Assembly (NCBI RefSeq): GCF_028389875.1
Contig: NC_084668.1
Location: 29,804,993-29,868,992, forward strand
Direction: 5' to 3'
Length of the DNA: 64,000 bases
Origin: Rhea pennata
Lineage: Eukaryota > Chordata > Aves > Rheiformes > Rheidae
In this document: positions 1 through 13,412 of the stretch, one piece after another
Layout of the letters: each line of letters opens with the position of its first letter
How positions within the stretch are numbered: position 1 is the stretch's first letter
The notes under the pieces: model-generated
What the model was told of the DNA's origin: nothing
What the model saw: the letters and a program-made list of their open reading frames with translations, nothing else
Databases searched by the model: none
Program-made: the position numbers and the translations under genes

Positions 1-3000
1 CAAGCAGGAAGTCTTCCTGATATCTTTAAAATAAGGACTAAACACAGTTTAACATAAAATGACAGTAACACAAGGAAGAAACAAAAATATCCTCATCCTA
101 GTCAACTCAGTCATTAAGCTTACCAGCAATATTTAGCCCACTATTTAATCATACACAGGCTGTTCCAGAAGCAGTAAGAATGATTTGATTCAAACATACA
201 CTGCATTCTTTCTGATGAGAAACAATCTATTAAGAATTACAGAAGGAAATGCTGCATCATTTTTCAATGCATAAGGTAAGTACTATTTCAAGATGACTGC
301 CTATTCTGTTAATCAGAAATTGAGAGATGTGATAAACCCCTGCTATATAATAAGGTCTTATTTTTAAAGAACAACTAGTTAGAAGGTCTTTAAAAATGGA
401 TACTAACACCTAAGCAGAAGTCCCTTTTAATGTCTCTTTTAATAAAAACTGTAGCAAATGCTTCAGGAAAAATGAATAATAATAAAAAAAAACTGATGTT
501 CAAATGCAAAGAACTTCAGTTGAATCCTGTTATTTTTAATCAGTCTAGTTAGCATACTAGAACTCAAAACTGATTATAACCACCATAGATTAGCATTGCC
601 AACTGACGATCTTTTTCGTGCAAAAAGACAAGTCAGGTCTTTCACACTGGCATTTGTGAAACTGTTTTACTTCTATTACTTAACAGCCAGCAGCAGTTAG
701 ATATGGCACAAGACACTGTTTAGGGCTGTCATAGTCTCCAATTTCCTGCTGTTGCTGTCTTCTTAAAAGGAACATTTGATGCTGGAGCATAAGATCTTTC
801 ACATTTGATCCAAGTATCTGACATTCTGATTTCTGCTCTGACCAACAGTCAGTGCTATAGGAGCAGATGGAAGATTTCAGTAGTGCCAGATGTGCAATTT
901 AGTGTTGTATTTGCACACATCTGTGCCGAAGGAGACAAAGGCTTAAAATGATTCCTTCCTGACACCTGTGAATGATGTGCTTATACCTTGAAGGATGAGA
1001 TTTGGATCTCCTTATTCTACTGTACACTATGACAAAAAATGCTAGCATTTATAAAATTAGAGTCTATTAAAAAAAAAAGTAGCTTTTTTAAACTGACACT
1101 TTCTGTGGCATTACATTTTTCCCACTAACTGTGTGCAACCTAAATATGATCAGTTTTTCAAACATTACATCTCCACCAACCATTGGTCCTTTTTCTGTAA
1201 CAAGATTAAATTAAAAACAGGCAATAATCCTTGTAATTCTGGATTTCTCATTCAATTATTCTTCCAGTTCTTACTAACACAATTTTAAATCAATTCTCCC
1301 ACACATCAACCACATAGTACCAATGAGGAAGTAGATCAGAAACATTACTAATGTCAACACTGTTAACTATCTTGCCAATTATCTAGCAAGTATTTCCTCA
1401 TTGTTGTTTCGCGTTGTGTTTATGCAGAATGGAAGGCACAACCTGTTATTAGAAGCTCTTCTGGGAAGAGGCTGCACATTACAAACCCTCTCCCTCCACC
1501 ACTCCCCCAAACATTTTCCCACCTACACACAAGTGGAGAAAATCTTTACTACCAATATCCTTAACTTTCTCCTCAGCATCAAAATATGAAACACTCTCAC
1601 AGCTTTGCAAGGGCTAGAAGCCAAATCATCCACTATTGTCAAATCTTCAGCTTTCTTCACCAGTGACTGCGTGATACAGCTACGTGCTCCACCTTGTCAA
1701 ATAAAAAGTACATTCAGTTTTGAAAATCTAAAAACAGCTTGAATAAAATTGAATGCATTATCAACATCAATAGTAAGAGATTCTGCATGGTACTGGAATC
1801 GAGTCTTGCCTGAAAGAAGACAGTGAACTGCAGTGATCTTAGATGCATATTTAGATCTGATTCATTACATGTGATGTGGAAACTGCCTTCTTTTCTGTTT
1901 CATTTCTATTACTGTTTTAATTTATTTCAGTTTGGGTTTTAATGACTTGTGTACACTTCACAAAACTATTATTTGAGTTATTCACGAGGATTTAAAAATT
2001 CTTTTCAAAAGAGGATCTGACATCTTCAGAGGTCATCAAGCCTGAGAGCAAACTTTATCAGTGCACAGCAGTCTGGAAGTAGCATTTATTAAGGTATTAA
2101 ACTGTTTAGAATTCTTCCAGTTCTCCTTAGGTTTTTCTAAGGAGTTTAGTATCACTTGACTTTCTTCTTTAACATCTAATTCTTTAATATTTTAAACAAT
2201 GTTAGTCCACTAAAAAGGCAAGCTTTTTCTCATATGTAACTTCCAGATTTTTTATCCTAGGAACAGCTATTCATTGTAACACTTGTAACATTGTAACACT
2301 AAGTGTAATTCTTATCACTTAGATCTTTCATTCTGAAATGAGTTTCTCATTTGACCTTGTCACCTACACAGAGCACCAATTCATCCAATGGATTCCACTA
2401 CCCATACAATTATTTTCCAAACATCTTGCATTAGTTATGCTGTTTATGCATAACATATCAACAGAATACTAGCAAGTCCAAATTTCATTCCTAAACCAGT
2501 ATGGGTCTCAACACAAGAGCTTGTTCAAACTTGTAAGCACCTTTCTACAGATTCTCTGTATACCTGAAAACTCACAAGAATCCAGAACAGTTTAAGTAGG
2601 GAAGCTATTTTACAAACAAAAACAACACCTGTAATGCATAATCATCTCTGCTCTGGTTTCTAGAGAGTCTCTTAATCTCTTCTTAATGTATGATTTTAAT
2701 ACACAGTTCTCAACCTCCAAACTGTTTTCCATAATTAGCCCTTGCTAATTCATCTCTTGCCCATGTTTTACACTATTATTTGATTTTTACTAATGATTCT
2801 TAAGATACACAATGATTTTAAGGAAAACGAAAGCACCCGAAGCAAAACTAGCTCCTGGTTTCTTTTTTGATGCTTTGCCACAGAATTAGAGGACAGCCAA
2901 GCTTATTTGGATACAAAGAAAACAGTTTACTGAGATGCTTTTCTGCATATATATTCAATATTCTATCTTTCTCTACTTCACTCTCTCCTAGGAATTACAT

Positions 3001-3314
3001 TAACTTGGAATTTATTTATTTATTTTTTTTTAACTACAGAGTCCTTTTTTGAGTCCGTATATACATATGTGTATACATTTATCTTTATAGTAATGAGCTC
3101 CAAAAGCTCTGCTAAAAGTAATGGGAATCCTCCAGCAGAAAGGCTTTCAAGACTGTGTTCTTTTTAATCCCAATATGAAGGATACGTTCACCCAAATAGT
3201 TCTTTACCAGCTAAAGATTCAAATTACTTACAAGAGAAAGGCAGCAAAATTTGGATTTGAGGACTTCTATTCATTTAAGCAAATGAGATGCAAATCATAA
3301 ATACAACTTTATAT

Positions 3315-3348
3315 ATAAATATTATAAAATACTTTTTATAATATTTAT
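3315..3348. repeat. AT-only perfect inverted repeat
   Basis: Two 15-base arms made only of A and T (3315-3329 and 3334-3348) are exact reverse complements around a 4-base loop. They sit in a longer AT-rich run, about 3306-3390. This is most likely low-complexity sequence with cruciform potential; no gene is nearby. Confidence 0.6.
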
Positions 3349-6300
3349 TTTATAGTATTTATATATATAGTAATTATAAAATTATAATTACTTTTGCTAC
3401 ACTTAAAAATATCAAATGTGATTGCAAGTTAAAAATAAATCCATTTTCCTAATACATGAGAACAAAAAAAACCTCTTTATTTTAAAATTTCTGGTGTGAA
3501 TGAAACTGTCCAATATTCCACTAAGATCTTGAGCTTTTAATAACTAGTGATCTAAAACATCAAGGCTGCAAAGAGTCCCCTGCCAAACCAAACTTATGAT
3601 TCTGGCAGTTGTTTTTCTAGTTTAAATTAAATTATCTGAAACCATTTGTACACCGTCCTTCACTCCTTCCCAAAAAAGTCGATAAAACATCTGTGATTTC
3701 AATTTCTGATTAGAGTCTGAAATATTTCTCTGGTAGGAATTGTCCAAACTTTGTGCATAAGCAAACTGAAGTCAGTGGACCTGGCCCACAGTTGACAACA
3801 TGAAAATATTGCAGTAAAATAAAACACTACATCATCATGTATAATCTAAAATTTCAAATTGTAAATGGCCTAATTTTGGACATGAATTGCTTGGTAAGAG
3901 CACGTTGAATAAATTGATTACTGAAACTAAATAAGCAAAATTGACTTCTCTGAATTCCTTTCCCCAAATACAATCCCTATAAATGGAAAATTTCTACTAA
4001 ATTATTTTGAATGCCTTGACTATGTGCGTCCCATATAAGCCTGGGTTCATTATATCCATTTGAACTCTAATCCTATCCTCTGCACATACTGATTCCTACA
4101 TAAGGATTTGAGTCTAAGTACTGTCTTCCGTGAAAGCTATTGCTTCATCTTGTCCTTCCTATTTAAGTCTCTAGTGATCCAAGCAAATCCCTGAGACAGG
4201 ACATTCATCTTAGTAATATCACACTCATATTGTCTGCAATAAGGCATTATACCAAAAATTTCTGGTCACAAAAACCATGTTCCTTTTCAAATACAGGCAT
4301 TCAAAACTCTGTGACACTTCAGAAAGTGTTAATTCTAATGTTCTGGACAAAATCTGTTTCAGAGATGACGTTGTTCACTTAAATTATCTATATTTAATTT
4401 TTTTCTCCAAATAAAAAGGCTTTATGTGCATTACAACATGAGACATAAAATATCCAGCCACTTTTATGAAAGTAATGAAGATGAAAGAACATGCTCATCA
4501 GAAGCTTTTGATGTTTATTTGTGAGACATGAAAATCTAAGTAAATCCAGTTCCAGCAAGACTGGAAAACTAGCTTAAGCATGTCTCCTGCAGAAGCCTCA
4601 AAGGAGAAATCACAGCTCTGGATAGCCAAACAGCAGTCACGCACACAGTGTTAGCTCTTCTGTTACAAAAATAAAGGTATAGACTAAAAGAGGGAGCATA
4701 CAGTGTACAAGAGGTTTTTTAAGCATTTGGTTCAAAGTATTCAAGGCAAAGTCTCCTAGAAACACTCAGTGTAAAGATACAGTAAACGAGTGCAAGTACA
4801 TGCCCAATAACTGAATGGGACAGTCTTCATTTCTCATCCTAAAAATGTTTTAAACCATTCTGTGTACTGTTAAGGAGCTGCTGCACTCCGGTCCAGAAGT
4901 GGTTACATATCAGCAGCAGATGATCCATGTAAGATTGTATTTAATGGACTTATTTAATGGAAGATTGAAAAGAGATGTTGATTAAATATTTCAGAGAAAA
5001 GCTAAGTAAACTGCAAAAGGAAGAAAAAAAATGATCATCTGATTTTTAAAATGATCGTGATTTTCTTCTAGCTAATGTAATTTTTAATCAAATATTTTGA
5101 TGTAATTTCTGCAGTAACTGCTTACTAATCAAGTAAATCTGATAGTTACAAGTCTGGCTACTTTCTTTTTGTTTATTTTAAAGAGAGGATTTTTCAGGAA
5201 GTATTTGTCAAACCTGTATGTTCTGCTGGTTAATTGTGTTGAATGCAGTATAACTTCTTTAATAATTGTGACAAACTTTTCACCTCAAGTCTATTTACCA
5301 ATAAGTCAGGCACACCTACGATACTTGCCTCAGAGAGCCTTGAAAAGATATTAGCTATTTCCCTTTCTCTTCAACACGCCCAGAATCGTTCTGTTTTGCC
5401 CAGGCTTATGCTCCAGACAGGTCTATTTTGTGTCTGAAGGAATGTACTTTATGGAACTGTAACCTATCTCAGCTGAAATGGCTGAGGCCAATTCTAGGAG
5501 ACCTGCATACTAGAAGCAAGCTGCTACTCCATATCTTCAGCCCATCCTGCTCAGGCCTGCCTGCTCCTTTAAAGCAATATAATCTGTATGTTGCATCTTC
5601 AAGGAAAATATCTGTAGTACATAATATTTCAAACAGAGTACTTACCATCAGGAAGGCACTCCCAACAGGAAGTAGAAGCAAGCACATAATTATCTCTAAT
5701 CTTCTCTAAGCTTCCTATTCCAACTTTGCATAAAACAAGCTACTGGTCAGGCTGACTCTCTTCTCAGAGTATATCTGGTGCAGTTCTCGTTTTCCTTCAT
5801 TAGTAGGCAGAAATATCAGCACTGATCTGATTTTGAACCAAGATGCCCCAATCCAGGCCAAAGCAAACGTGGCATAGGTGAATCTGGTTCTAAGCTGCTC
5901 ACACCCTTGCTCCTTAACAGCATCAGCAGAAGGGCTTCTAGCTACCAGGCTTACATCTTCCTTTTGTAAACAAAACGTTGCTGTTGTAGGATTGCGGACT
6001 TGATTTTTCAAGTCATCTGAAGATCCACAACTCAAAAGGTATACCTGGAAATCTGATCCCACATTCAAACTAGACAGTTACTGCAATAAACCCGTGTACT
6101 CATTATTCAAGGTTTATAACACTGCCAGTTTTAAAAAGCTTGAATGGCAGAAAAGGCAAAACAAAGTTTTTTGTTCTACTTTCTTAAGTACCACTACCAT
6201 TAATGTGAACTTCTCAACCCTTTTTTAAATTCAAGCACGGAGCACAACAAGGTGTTCTGCACTGAGGCAGGAAAGATTATGAGAATGAAAGGTCAGACTG

Positions 6301-8291
6301 TTATCAGCTACAGTGTCAGAAACTTGGAAAAAGGCCATTGTATTCATTAGAGTTATTTCAATTTTACACTGTAGACTAGAGAGGGGACTTGAAAAATACT
6401 GTTTTTAAATCCTCTGTTATTTAAACTGCCAGCTAAAAGACTATACTGAGAATACCTTTACAAACAAACTGCTTGGCATCACTCTTGGGTTTTAAGCTAC
6501 TCAATCAAAACGTAAAAAGTATTGATAGGACCAGTGCTATGCAAATTCTCAGTTATTTTCACAACAGCCTGAAAATCTTCCATGTAAAGTGACAAAATTT
6601 TGCTTTCAATTAGAATAAGAGTTATATTCATCTGACCTAGGCAGAAGTTTTGTGCAAAGAAGAAATTCTCTGACTGCTTAAAAAAATGTATCAACAATAA
6701 ATATTGAAAAAAATTACTGTACTACAAGCTCATAGAAGTGCTTGGAGTTTTTGTTGTTTTCCAGTAGTAGGATTTTAAAGCAGAGTGACTAGAGGGTTTG
6801 TGCTACTTCTTATGCAATCATTAATCCAGATACTTAATCTAAGGAAACACTACGATTTTACATAGATCCAGATCCCTGGGTTGTGTAAACTAACCTAACT
6901 CCCTTCAAATCCCAATCTCTCAATCAGATTAACAGAATGATTATCATAGGGCAAAGCTGATTGATTTTAGCAATTTGAATTTTCTTGGACTACCTTGGAA
7001 TAAATTAATAAATTATTAAAATATAGATTCACAGAGAAATTAACATAGAGATCATTGTTACATCTAAGTATTTCATCTCATGGATTCTGAAGTAACAAAG
7101 TCAGACTACAAAATCACCCGTGATTTAAATGGAAAATATTCCCCAAAAAGGCAAATAAACGTAAATGCAAACACCTCCTGACCATGCTCTCTGCCTTCTA
7201 GCCTTTTCTAGAGACGTCTTTCACCTGTTTTATATCCATTCCAACTTTGACTAGCTCTGGACTACCTGGACAGCCTGCAGGGTTTCAGCTGCTCTCTTGT
7301 CGCCAACATTAGAGCTGCAATTGTCCTGGTATTGTTCAGTTGCAAGGACATTCAAGAGTGCTTCTTTTAAAGCACTACAAATTTCTTCAGATTACTATCA
7401 TTTACAGTTGAATCCAGTAAATCATTTGAGCTCAAAATCCCAATAATGTCATCATGCGTTAGTATGTTACCAAGCATCAGTTTAGACACAGAATGGAATA
7501 CATGTAGATTCTCAGCCCACAGCAAAGCATGGCAACTCAGATACTTTCTGGCATCAGTAGTGACTGCTTGTTTTGTAACTGTTACATTGTTTGCTGAGTA
7601 ATGTGTGTTATTGTGTGTATTTTTAAAGATTCTATATGTGGAAAAGATGGGAACTTTGAAAGATTCTTGAATACTACTGAATACTTACTTGTGTCCTTGA
7701 CCAAGTTTGTATCAACATTTCCCTTTTAATAAAGAACAAAAACCCCACAGTGACATAGTATTCTAAAGTGCAAAACTCAGAAAACTCATACATACACAAA
7801 GCAGAACTTTGTCAGGAAATACTCTCAAATGAAATTTAATTTTACTTCTCTTGGTTACTTCTCAAGGCTGCTCTTTGCGAGATAAAATAGTTACTTACAA
7901 AGCCTTTGCTCAAAACTTTGCACACCTCTGCCCCTGCTGAGTACTTCCTTTTCTCTTACACTGACTTGTCTCCCCCCTGGAAACTGACCAAACTTTGAAA
8001 AGAACAGCTAAAAATTAACCTACTAAAAAAAGAAAACAGTTTTATGCTAGAAATAGTTTAGAGCACTGGAGCTGGCACAAGGGAAATGCATACGCATAAG
8101 AATGCATAGATTGATTTTAGATACGTTGTTAAACTACAGTTGCTAATTGCCAGCCAGATCAGCTTCTAACCTCACCACCTATTTCACAAAGACCAGTGCA
8201 AAGACATAGCAAACTGTGAGATCGCAGCAGCCCTGAGTATAGTTGATTTAAGATGTCATCGACTCGCACCTGAAACATAATGTGCAGACCT

Positions 8292-8376
8292 CTTCCCTTA
8301 GTTTTAAGGGAAGTCTTTCCCTTAGTTTTCCCTTAGTTTTTTTTTCCCCTTGAGTTTTTTTTCCCCTTGAGTTTTA
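8292..8376. repeat. Short pyrimidine-rich tandem repeat
   Basis: Imperfect units of the form TTTCCCTTAGTTT are repeated. They are followed by two nearly identical T-run plus CCCCTTGAG units. One unit also forms a small palindrome with AAGGGAA. This looks like slippage-derived simple sequence. Confidence 0.6.
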
Positions 8377-8694
8377 AACATAGCTACTCTTATTATGGGT
8401 AGGAATGTGAGTAATTTGCAGAGTAATCATGTGGTAGGAATCCATTCATTTTAAAGAAGGCTTGTCAAAAGCACATTCTATCTCAGTAGAAATATCTGTA
8501 ATTTGCAGTAAGACCAGAACTTGAAAATAATGCTCACATTCAGTATTATGCTGTAAAATCATTATCACTGCTCTTACAAACTGATCAATGGAGCCTACTC
8601 AGGAACACTGTGATGAATTGTTGATTCATAAACATTAACTGTATCTAATATTGAACATGAGAAGGATCATCACTAGCAAAATTATACTTTTACT

Positions 8695-8745
8695 ACTGGG
8701 TTACTTGATCATTAACCCAGTGACAGAGTGCTGGGAAGCACTCTG
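8695..8745. other. Two adjacent 9-bp perfect hairpins
   Basis: The first hairpin pairs ACTGGGTTA (8695-8703) with TAACCCAGT (8713-8721) around a 9-base loop. The second pairs CAGAGTGCT (8724-8732) with AGCACTCTG (8737-8745) around GGGA, which is a GNRA-type tetraloop. The two are separated by 2 bases. No gene or transcript evidence accompanies them, so function is unknown. Confidence 0.5.
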
Positions 8746-9407
8746 ATTAAATGAGTTCCTTCACAGAATATGAGTGACAAATTATGAAGTGCATTAATCA
8801 ATAGCATCAAAATTGCTCTATGTGATCCAGGTATGTGTATTTCTCATAGCATTTGAAGGACAACGCTCAGAACCCCTCCAACGCCAGTTTCAGTTCAGCT
8901 GGGTTTGGGCTGCCAGGTTTATACACTACACAGAAACCTGGATCAGCTGCCTAAACTGGCTCACCACACAGTCCCACAAGCAGCTACGTGGAAGTAAGGG
9001 TGGAAGTAGGAAAGTGCAGCTGAAGATAGAGGGAAGAACAAGACTGACCTTTTTTGAATCTATATCCTCAATTTCTTTTTCCATTGAAGGTAAACATAGC
9101 AATGTTAACAGAGTAATGTTTGCAATTTATTGTAATGTTAAATATTCTTAAACACAAATTGGCTTTTCTCATACCTCTATTAGGAGCGAGAATCCTTGTT
9201 CTCTCTATCCCACTGTCAAAAATTTCACTGGACTTCAGTAAGGCTGATGGACACCATCAAAATATGGTGCAATCTTGCTCACAAGCTGAAAAAAAATTAT
9301 CAGAATATGTAACACCTATCATTATGTGAGCCACAAACCATGAAACAAAAATAGTCAACATTCTTACTTCACTAACTAAAGTAACAAACATTTCAGATAA
9401 TTTATCA

Positions 9408-9443
9408 AAATTTGGACAATGAGGTAAATTTGGACAGTGAGGT
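9408..9443. repeat. 18-bp tandem duplication
   Basis: Two head-to-tail copies of an 18-base unit (AAATTTGGACARTGAGGT) differ at one base. This is a small, fairly recent slippage duplication in intergenic DNA. Confidence 0.75.
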
Positions 9444-9754
9444 AAACTGCAAAAGGACTTGTGGGATTTTATGAGATTTCTATACAGCCAAGCTCTCAGT
9501 AGCTGTTTGTAAGTTTGGAATGGCTCTCCTGAGTCTTTAGAATGAGGTACAGCATTTGCAAAGAGAGAAAGGGATAAAATGAGAGAAAAAAATCCTGTAA
9601 TATTCCTACATTAACTTCTTTGATAACATCTTACCCAAATTCTCTAGATATTCATCAATAAATACATGATCTAGTTTCCTTGAAAATCAGCACAATCACC
9701 AACTTTGACTTGATTCCTAAGTGGTGTGTGTTACTTGATTTAGTTGCCCAGTTA

Positions 9755-9804
9755 GGAATATAAGACTGGAAGAGACTACCTGGGATACTGAGTTCACTCA
9801 GCAG
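9755..9804 (-). repeat. Possible decayed CR1 LINE 3' fragment
   Basis: The stretch containing GACTGGAAGAGACTACCTGG resembles, on this strand, the complement of the CR1 3' end, where a GGACTGGAAGGGACCTC-like segment is typical of bird and reptile copies. The match is short and eroded and there is no terminal octamer, so this is a weak call that a repeat-library search would settle. Confidence 0.25.
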
Positions 9805-11659
9805 TTAGCTCAGGGATTAGAGTATACAATTCCTTTCATAACTAAATCACACTATCTCAAAAGAAAGAAAATTTTTCTTTATTTGTGCAATAGAATGATA
9901 TTTCAGAACTTTCTTGTTATAATAATTTGGCTCCTTTTTTCATTTCTTAGCCTAAATTTATAATAGTGAATCATGTTTATATGTACTCCTATCCTGCTGG
10001 TAGGACAGCTCTCTTCTCGCCTGCCGTATTTGTAAAGAAAGGAAGACAGATGCATCACTACAACGTATAGAGAAGAGGCAGAGACATTTTACTACCATCA
10101 TATTAAAGAGTAAACTATATAATCTTAGTATCTGTAATATTACATAATTCCTATCTCCTCTGGAATATTTTTATGCAAATGTATGGGCTTACAAGGCTGT
10201 GAAAGGAAAGCACTCATCTATTTTTCTCCCTATCTTGTCAATGTAAACAGTTGCTTTTTTTGCAAGAGAGACATTACCTCACCATGAATGACAGGTGGGT
10301 CTTCAGACAGTTTGACTACTGAATTTGAATGAAAAATGTTTAGTGAATCCAGACCAAATTAAACTATTTCAGAGATATGTTACGGAAATGATCACCATTT
10401 TAAAAATCACTGCCATCTTTTCACATCATGTAAAAATCCCCTACAAGCAAAATATTTATTTCTTAAAGTGTTTCTCTTCCTTTTTTTTTTCTTTCTCCGT
10501 TCTTCAACAAAAGGTTTTTAGAGTGCCAATGGATGCTGAGCTGTTTGCAACCCAACCTCCTACAACATCTCAAGTAAGCATCCTTATAAGATCAACCTTG
10601 TGTTTCTGTTACAGGTAATAAAAGAAACAATCACAAGGAACCACCAACAGCACAGATTTCACTAGAAAATAACAGTAGCAGTGCCATCAGAAACCACAAA
10701 TAAATTCATCACATCCATCTTCCCAAGCCAATTACATCATTACAGTGACTCATGAACTCATCAGTTCACTGATAAGATGTTGCTCATTCAGAAGTATCCA
10801 TGCTTTCATCTGTACTCCCTAAGTAACTGAAGTATCACTTGAGAAAGAAGAGTTTCTCAAGAAAGAGCTAAGCTTTTTCTGGCATACATAATACATGTCA
10901 TAATCAAGATTCTGTGATTGTCAGGTTTGATGTTGTATGTCGATTCAGAAGCACACTGGGATTCATCCTTCTCTCACAGCTCATATTCCCTATGCTATGG
11001 TAACAGAAACATAACAGAATAAAAGCTACTTTAGCACTGAAGTACGAAAATACAATGGATAGTATTTGATGACCATATAGTCTGACTCTTTCGCATATAA
11101 ATTTTACAGTGGAAGTAGGCCCAGTTATTCAGTTATTCATGTTTTCGAGTGCAAGAGCACAATGAAGCCCCAAGCCTGTATTAATAGAATCTTTTTTTGT
11201 TTTCTAATAACTTATGTGCTTCTATTAGTTGACACATTTTAAGGCTCTTTAAAAAGATGTGATCAGAAAATTCCTTTCCACTAAGACATGTTGTCAATAT
11301 AACAAAACTATTTAATATTAAAATTTAAAATTTATTTCAACAATTTAATTTCTTCTTGGTGGCAACACTGTTGCAGTGGCACATTAACTGATCAGTAGCC
11401 TGAAAAAATATAAGATCAATGCATAAAGACAGTGCTGAGAAATTTTGCTTGTGGTAACTTGCATCTATTTTGGCAACTGCTGATCTAACCTGATAGGGCA
11501 GAAATTCCCCCAGTATATACATGGGCTGCAGTTTAGTTTTTCCTTCCCCTTAGACACTGAATGACAGAATCTACTTGTTTTATGGGTTTTTTTTTCTCTC
11601 CATCATAACATTGATTTTACTAAATAAATTTGGGGGTTGTCAATACTCTTTCCTGGAAT

Positions 11660-12150
11660 CTGTTCATACAACCTGCAAGGCCAAGGGAGGCAGGAACGCA
11701 GCACAACGAGGCAAGCAGAGCAGCAGACTCACAGCAAGGGTGCAGCCCTGCTGAGCCTCAGCAAGATGAGCAGTGCAGCTCTTGCAACAATAACCCAGTC
11801 TGGCCAAGAGTGCAGTTCCCCAGACAAGTTCATGATGAGGAGGCAGGTCCAAGGTCAAAACAGGAAGTTCAGTCAGCAAGTCAGAATCCACTGCAGAGCA
11901 GCCAACAGGATCCAGAGCAACCCAGCCCAGGGATGGCCCAGCACAGCTCAGGTGCAAGCCACGCACCAGGTCCTCAGTTTAAAAGTAGCTCCCATGTGGA
12001 GGGGCAGGAAGCCCCTAGGCCAGCTCTGAGCAGAGCTGCTCGGGTTAGGCCCTGCTGGAACCTCCTCCAGCCTCTTCCCCAGGTGCCAGCGACATTTCCC
12101 AAGCAGCTTTCTCCGTCAGAGAGTGGGCTGGAGTATCCCAGCTGAAGCAG
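11660..12150. other. GC-rich block of unknown origin
   Basis: About 490 bases of CAG/CTG-rich, GC-rich DNA with sharp borders lie inside AT-rich intergenic sequence. Open frames run through it on both strands (up to 171 codons on the plus strand), as expected where stop codons are rare. No frame resembles a known protein. CpG is not markedly enriched, so it does not look like a CpG-island promoter. An old dispersed repeat or a lone terminal repeat of a retroelement is possible, but I do not recognise a family. Confidence 0.35.
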
Positions 12151-13129
12151 AATGTTCTGAGGGGACTGCCAGCAGAGTCCAACAACGTAGTAATACACCG
12201 CACATCAAGTACGGTTGTATTCCAATCACTCGTTGCAGAAACTTGGCACAGATCCACTGAGTCACCGGACACACTGTCCCTGACAACTCTTCGGACTCCA
12301 ATAACCTGACGATGCAAGTCATTTTCTGGCTCTCCTTCCTGTTTTGACTGCCAACAAAGCATGATTTGAGGTCAGAAAGAGGTCTCTAGTGTCAGAATTT
12401 AAATAACTACTTTCGTTTTATACAAGCTCAGCATATTGAATTGCTGAAATGATTTTTATTGAGAATCACTGCAGTCAGAAAAAGCTTCCTTGTGAGCACA
12501 AAGCTTTCTAATCCATCCCTTCCACAGTCATCCATGTGGTCTTGCCTGTGGAAGAAAGATTTCTCAGACCTCCCTCTGCTACAGCATTTCACAGCATCTC
12601 AAACTCCTATTCCACACGTAAAGATTCTGTTTTCGACACAAAGAAACAGGAAGACAGGCAAAATGCATTTTACAGTACCAGCCAATCCAACTGTTCTCCA
12701 CCCTCTTCATATAACATGATTTTTAACAGCTTACTTCTGTGTCTGTCATTAACAAATAATGCAGACTGTAGATGAAGTATTTCTCTATTTTACTTATACC
12801 GTCTCCTTTGATTCAGACGATCTTTGTCACACTCTTTTAATCAAATCATTTAAGAATGTTTTGAAATACTTAGTTTCCCCCACTTACTGGCTCTGCCTCT
12901 GACTTAGCATATATATACACCATTATTCCTAAGCCAATATACACCTACTCCTAAGCTGAAGCAAGTCATTTAGCCAAGAAAATAAGACTACAAAAATTCC
13001 ACCTGCTTAGCAACAGGTAAAAGCACCTGCTAGATCCTGCTGCCCAGTTCCAGCACAGGGCTGCTACCACCTCCACACAAGCTCTCCCAGGCGGTTCCTG
13101 AGCAAAGCCTTCCTTTTTCCCCCTTTTCC

Positions 13130-13412
13130 TTGCTTCCCCATTCGTGCCTCGCGCGGCCCCGCTTCCCGCCCTCGTTCTAACGGCCGCACCGCCCCTCCCG
13201 TCCCCGCCCCGCAGGTGTGAGGCGGGCGGCCCCGCCCCACGCGGCCTGCGCATGCTCGCTCGCCCCACGTGAGGGGAGGGAGACGCAAGCTGATTGGTGT
13301 TCGCCGCGCGCAGGCGCGAGCGCTTCCTCTAGTGCGGTGTGCGGGTGCCTAGTGCTTTCGGCTGCGAGGGGGTTGGCGGCGGTTGGCGGCGGTTGGCGGC
13401 GGTTGCCGCGGG
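13130..13412 (+). promoter_or_regulatory. CpG-island promoter of ASDURF/ASNSD1
   Basis: GC and CpG content jump just before the first ASDURF exon. Recognisable elements are GC boxes (CCCCGCCCC near 13200), an NRF1-like TGCGCATGCT (13247-13256), a CACGTG E-box (13266-13271) and an inverted CCAAT box, ATTGG (13293-13297). No TATA box is evident. Three exact copies plus one diverged copy of the 10-mer GGTTGGCGGC (13371-13410) directly precede the ASDURF ATG and should fall in the 5' UTR. Housekeeping-type dispersed initiation is inferred. Confidence 0.8.
13371..13410 (+). repeat. 10-bp tandem repeat in ASDURF 5' leader
   Basis: Three perfect copies of GGTTGGCGGC (13371-13400) are followed by a changed fourth copy, GGTTGCCGCG. 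The array ends 2 bases before the ASDURF start codon. It contains no ATG, so it lengthens the leader without adding a competing start. Copy number could vary between individuals. Confidence 0.8.

Larger units (their letters stand above)
1..13130. other. Intergenic region, no gene recognised
   Basis: AT-rich DNA with only short open frames in all six frames, none flanked by paired splice sites and none resembling a family I know. By synteny it should lie between SLC40A1 (expected to the left, on the minus strand) and ASNSD1, but no ferroportin-like coding segment is visible. It holds small tandem duplications, AT-rich and hairpin-forming stretches, a possible old CR1 remnant and one GC-rich block near 11660-12150, each listed separately. 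Distal regulatory elements or non-coding RNA exons cannot be excluded by eye. Confidence 0.6.

Noticed and set aside
5715-6068. 117-codon minus-strand frame
   Set aside because: No recognisable motif, no neighbouring exon signals, and composition like the surrounding intergenic DNA.
10503-10573. Possible exon ending in a good donor (TCTCAA|GTAAGC)
   Set aside because: The upstream acceptor is poor, there is no partner exon, and there is no known gene here; one donor alone is weak evidence.
11630-12145. 171-codon plus-strand frame
   Set aside because: It lies in a GC-rich block open in several frames on both strands; Ser/Gln/Pro-rich with no family resemblance.
1-13130. SLC40A1 (ferroportin) exons, expected from synteny to the left
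   Set aside because: No segment resembling ferroportin helices is present on either strand.
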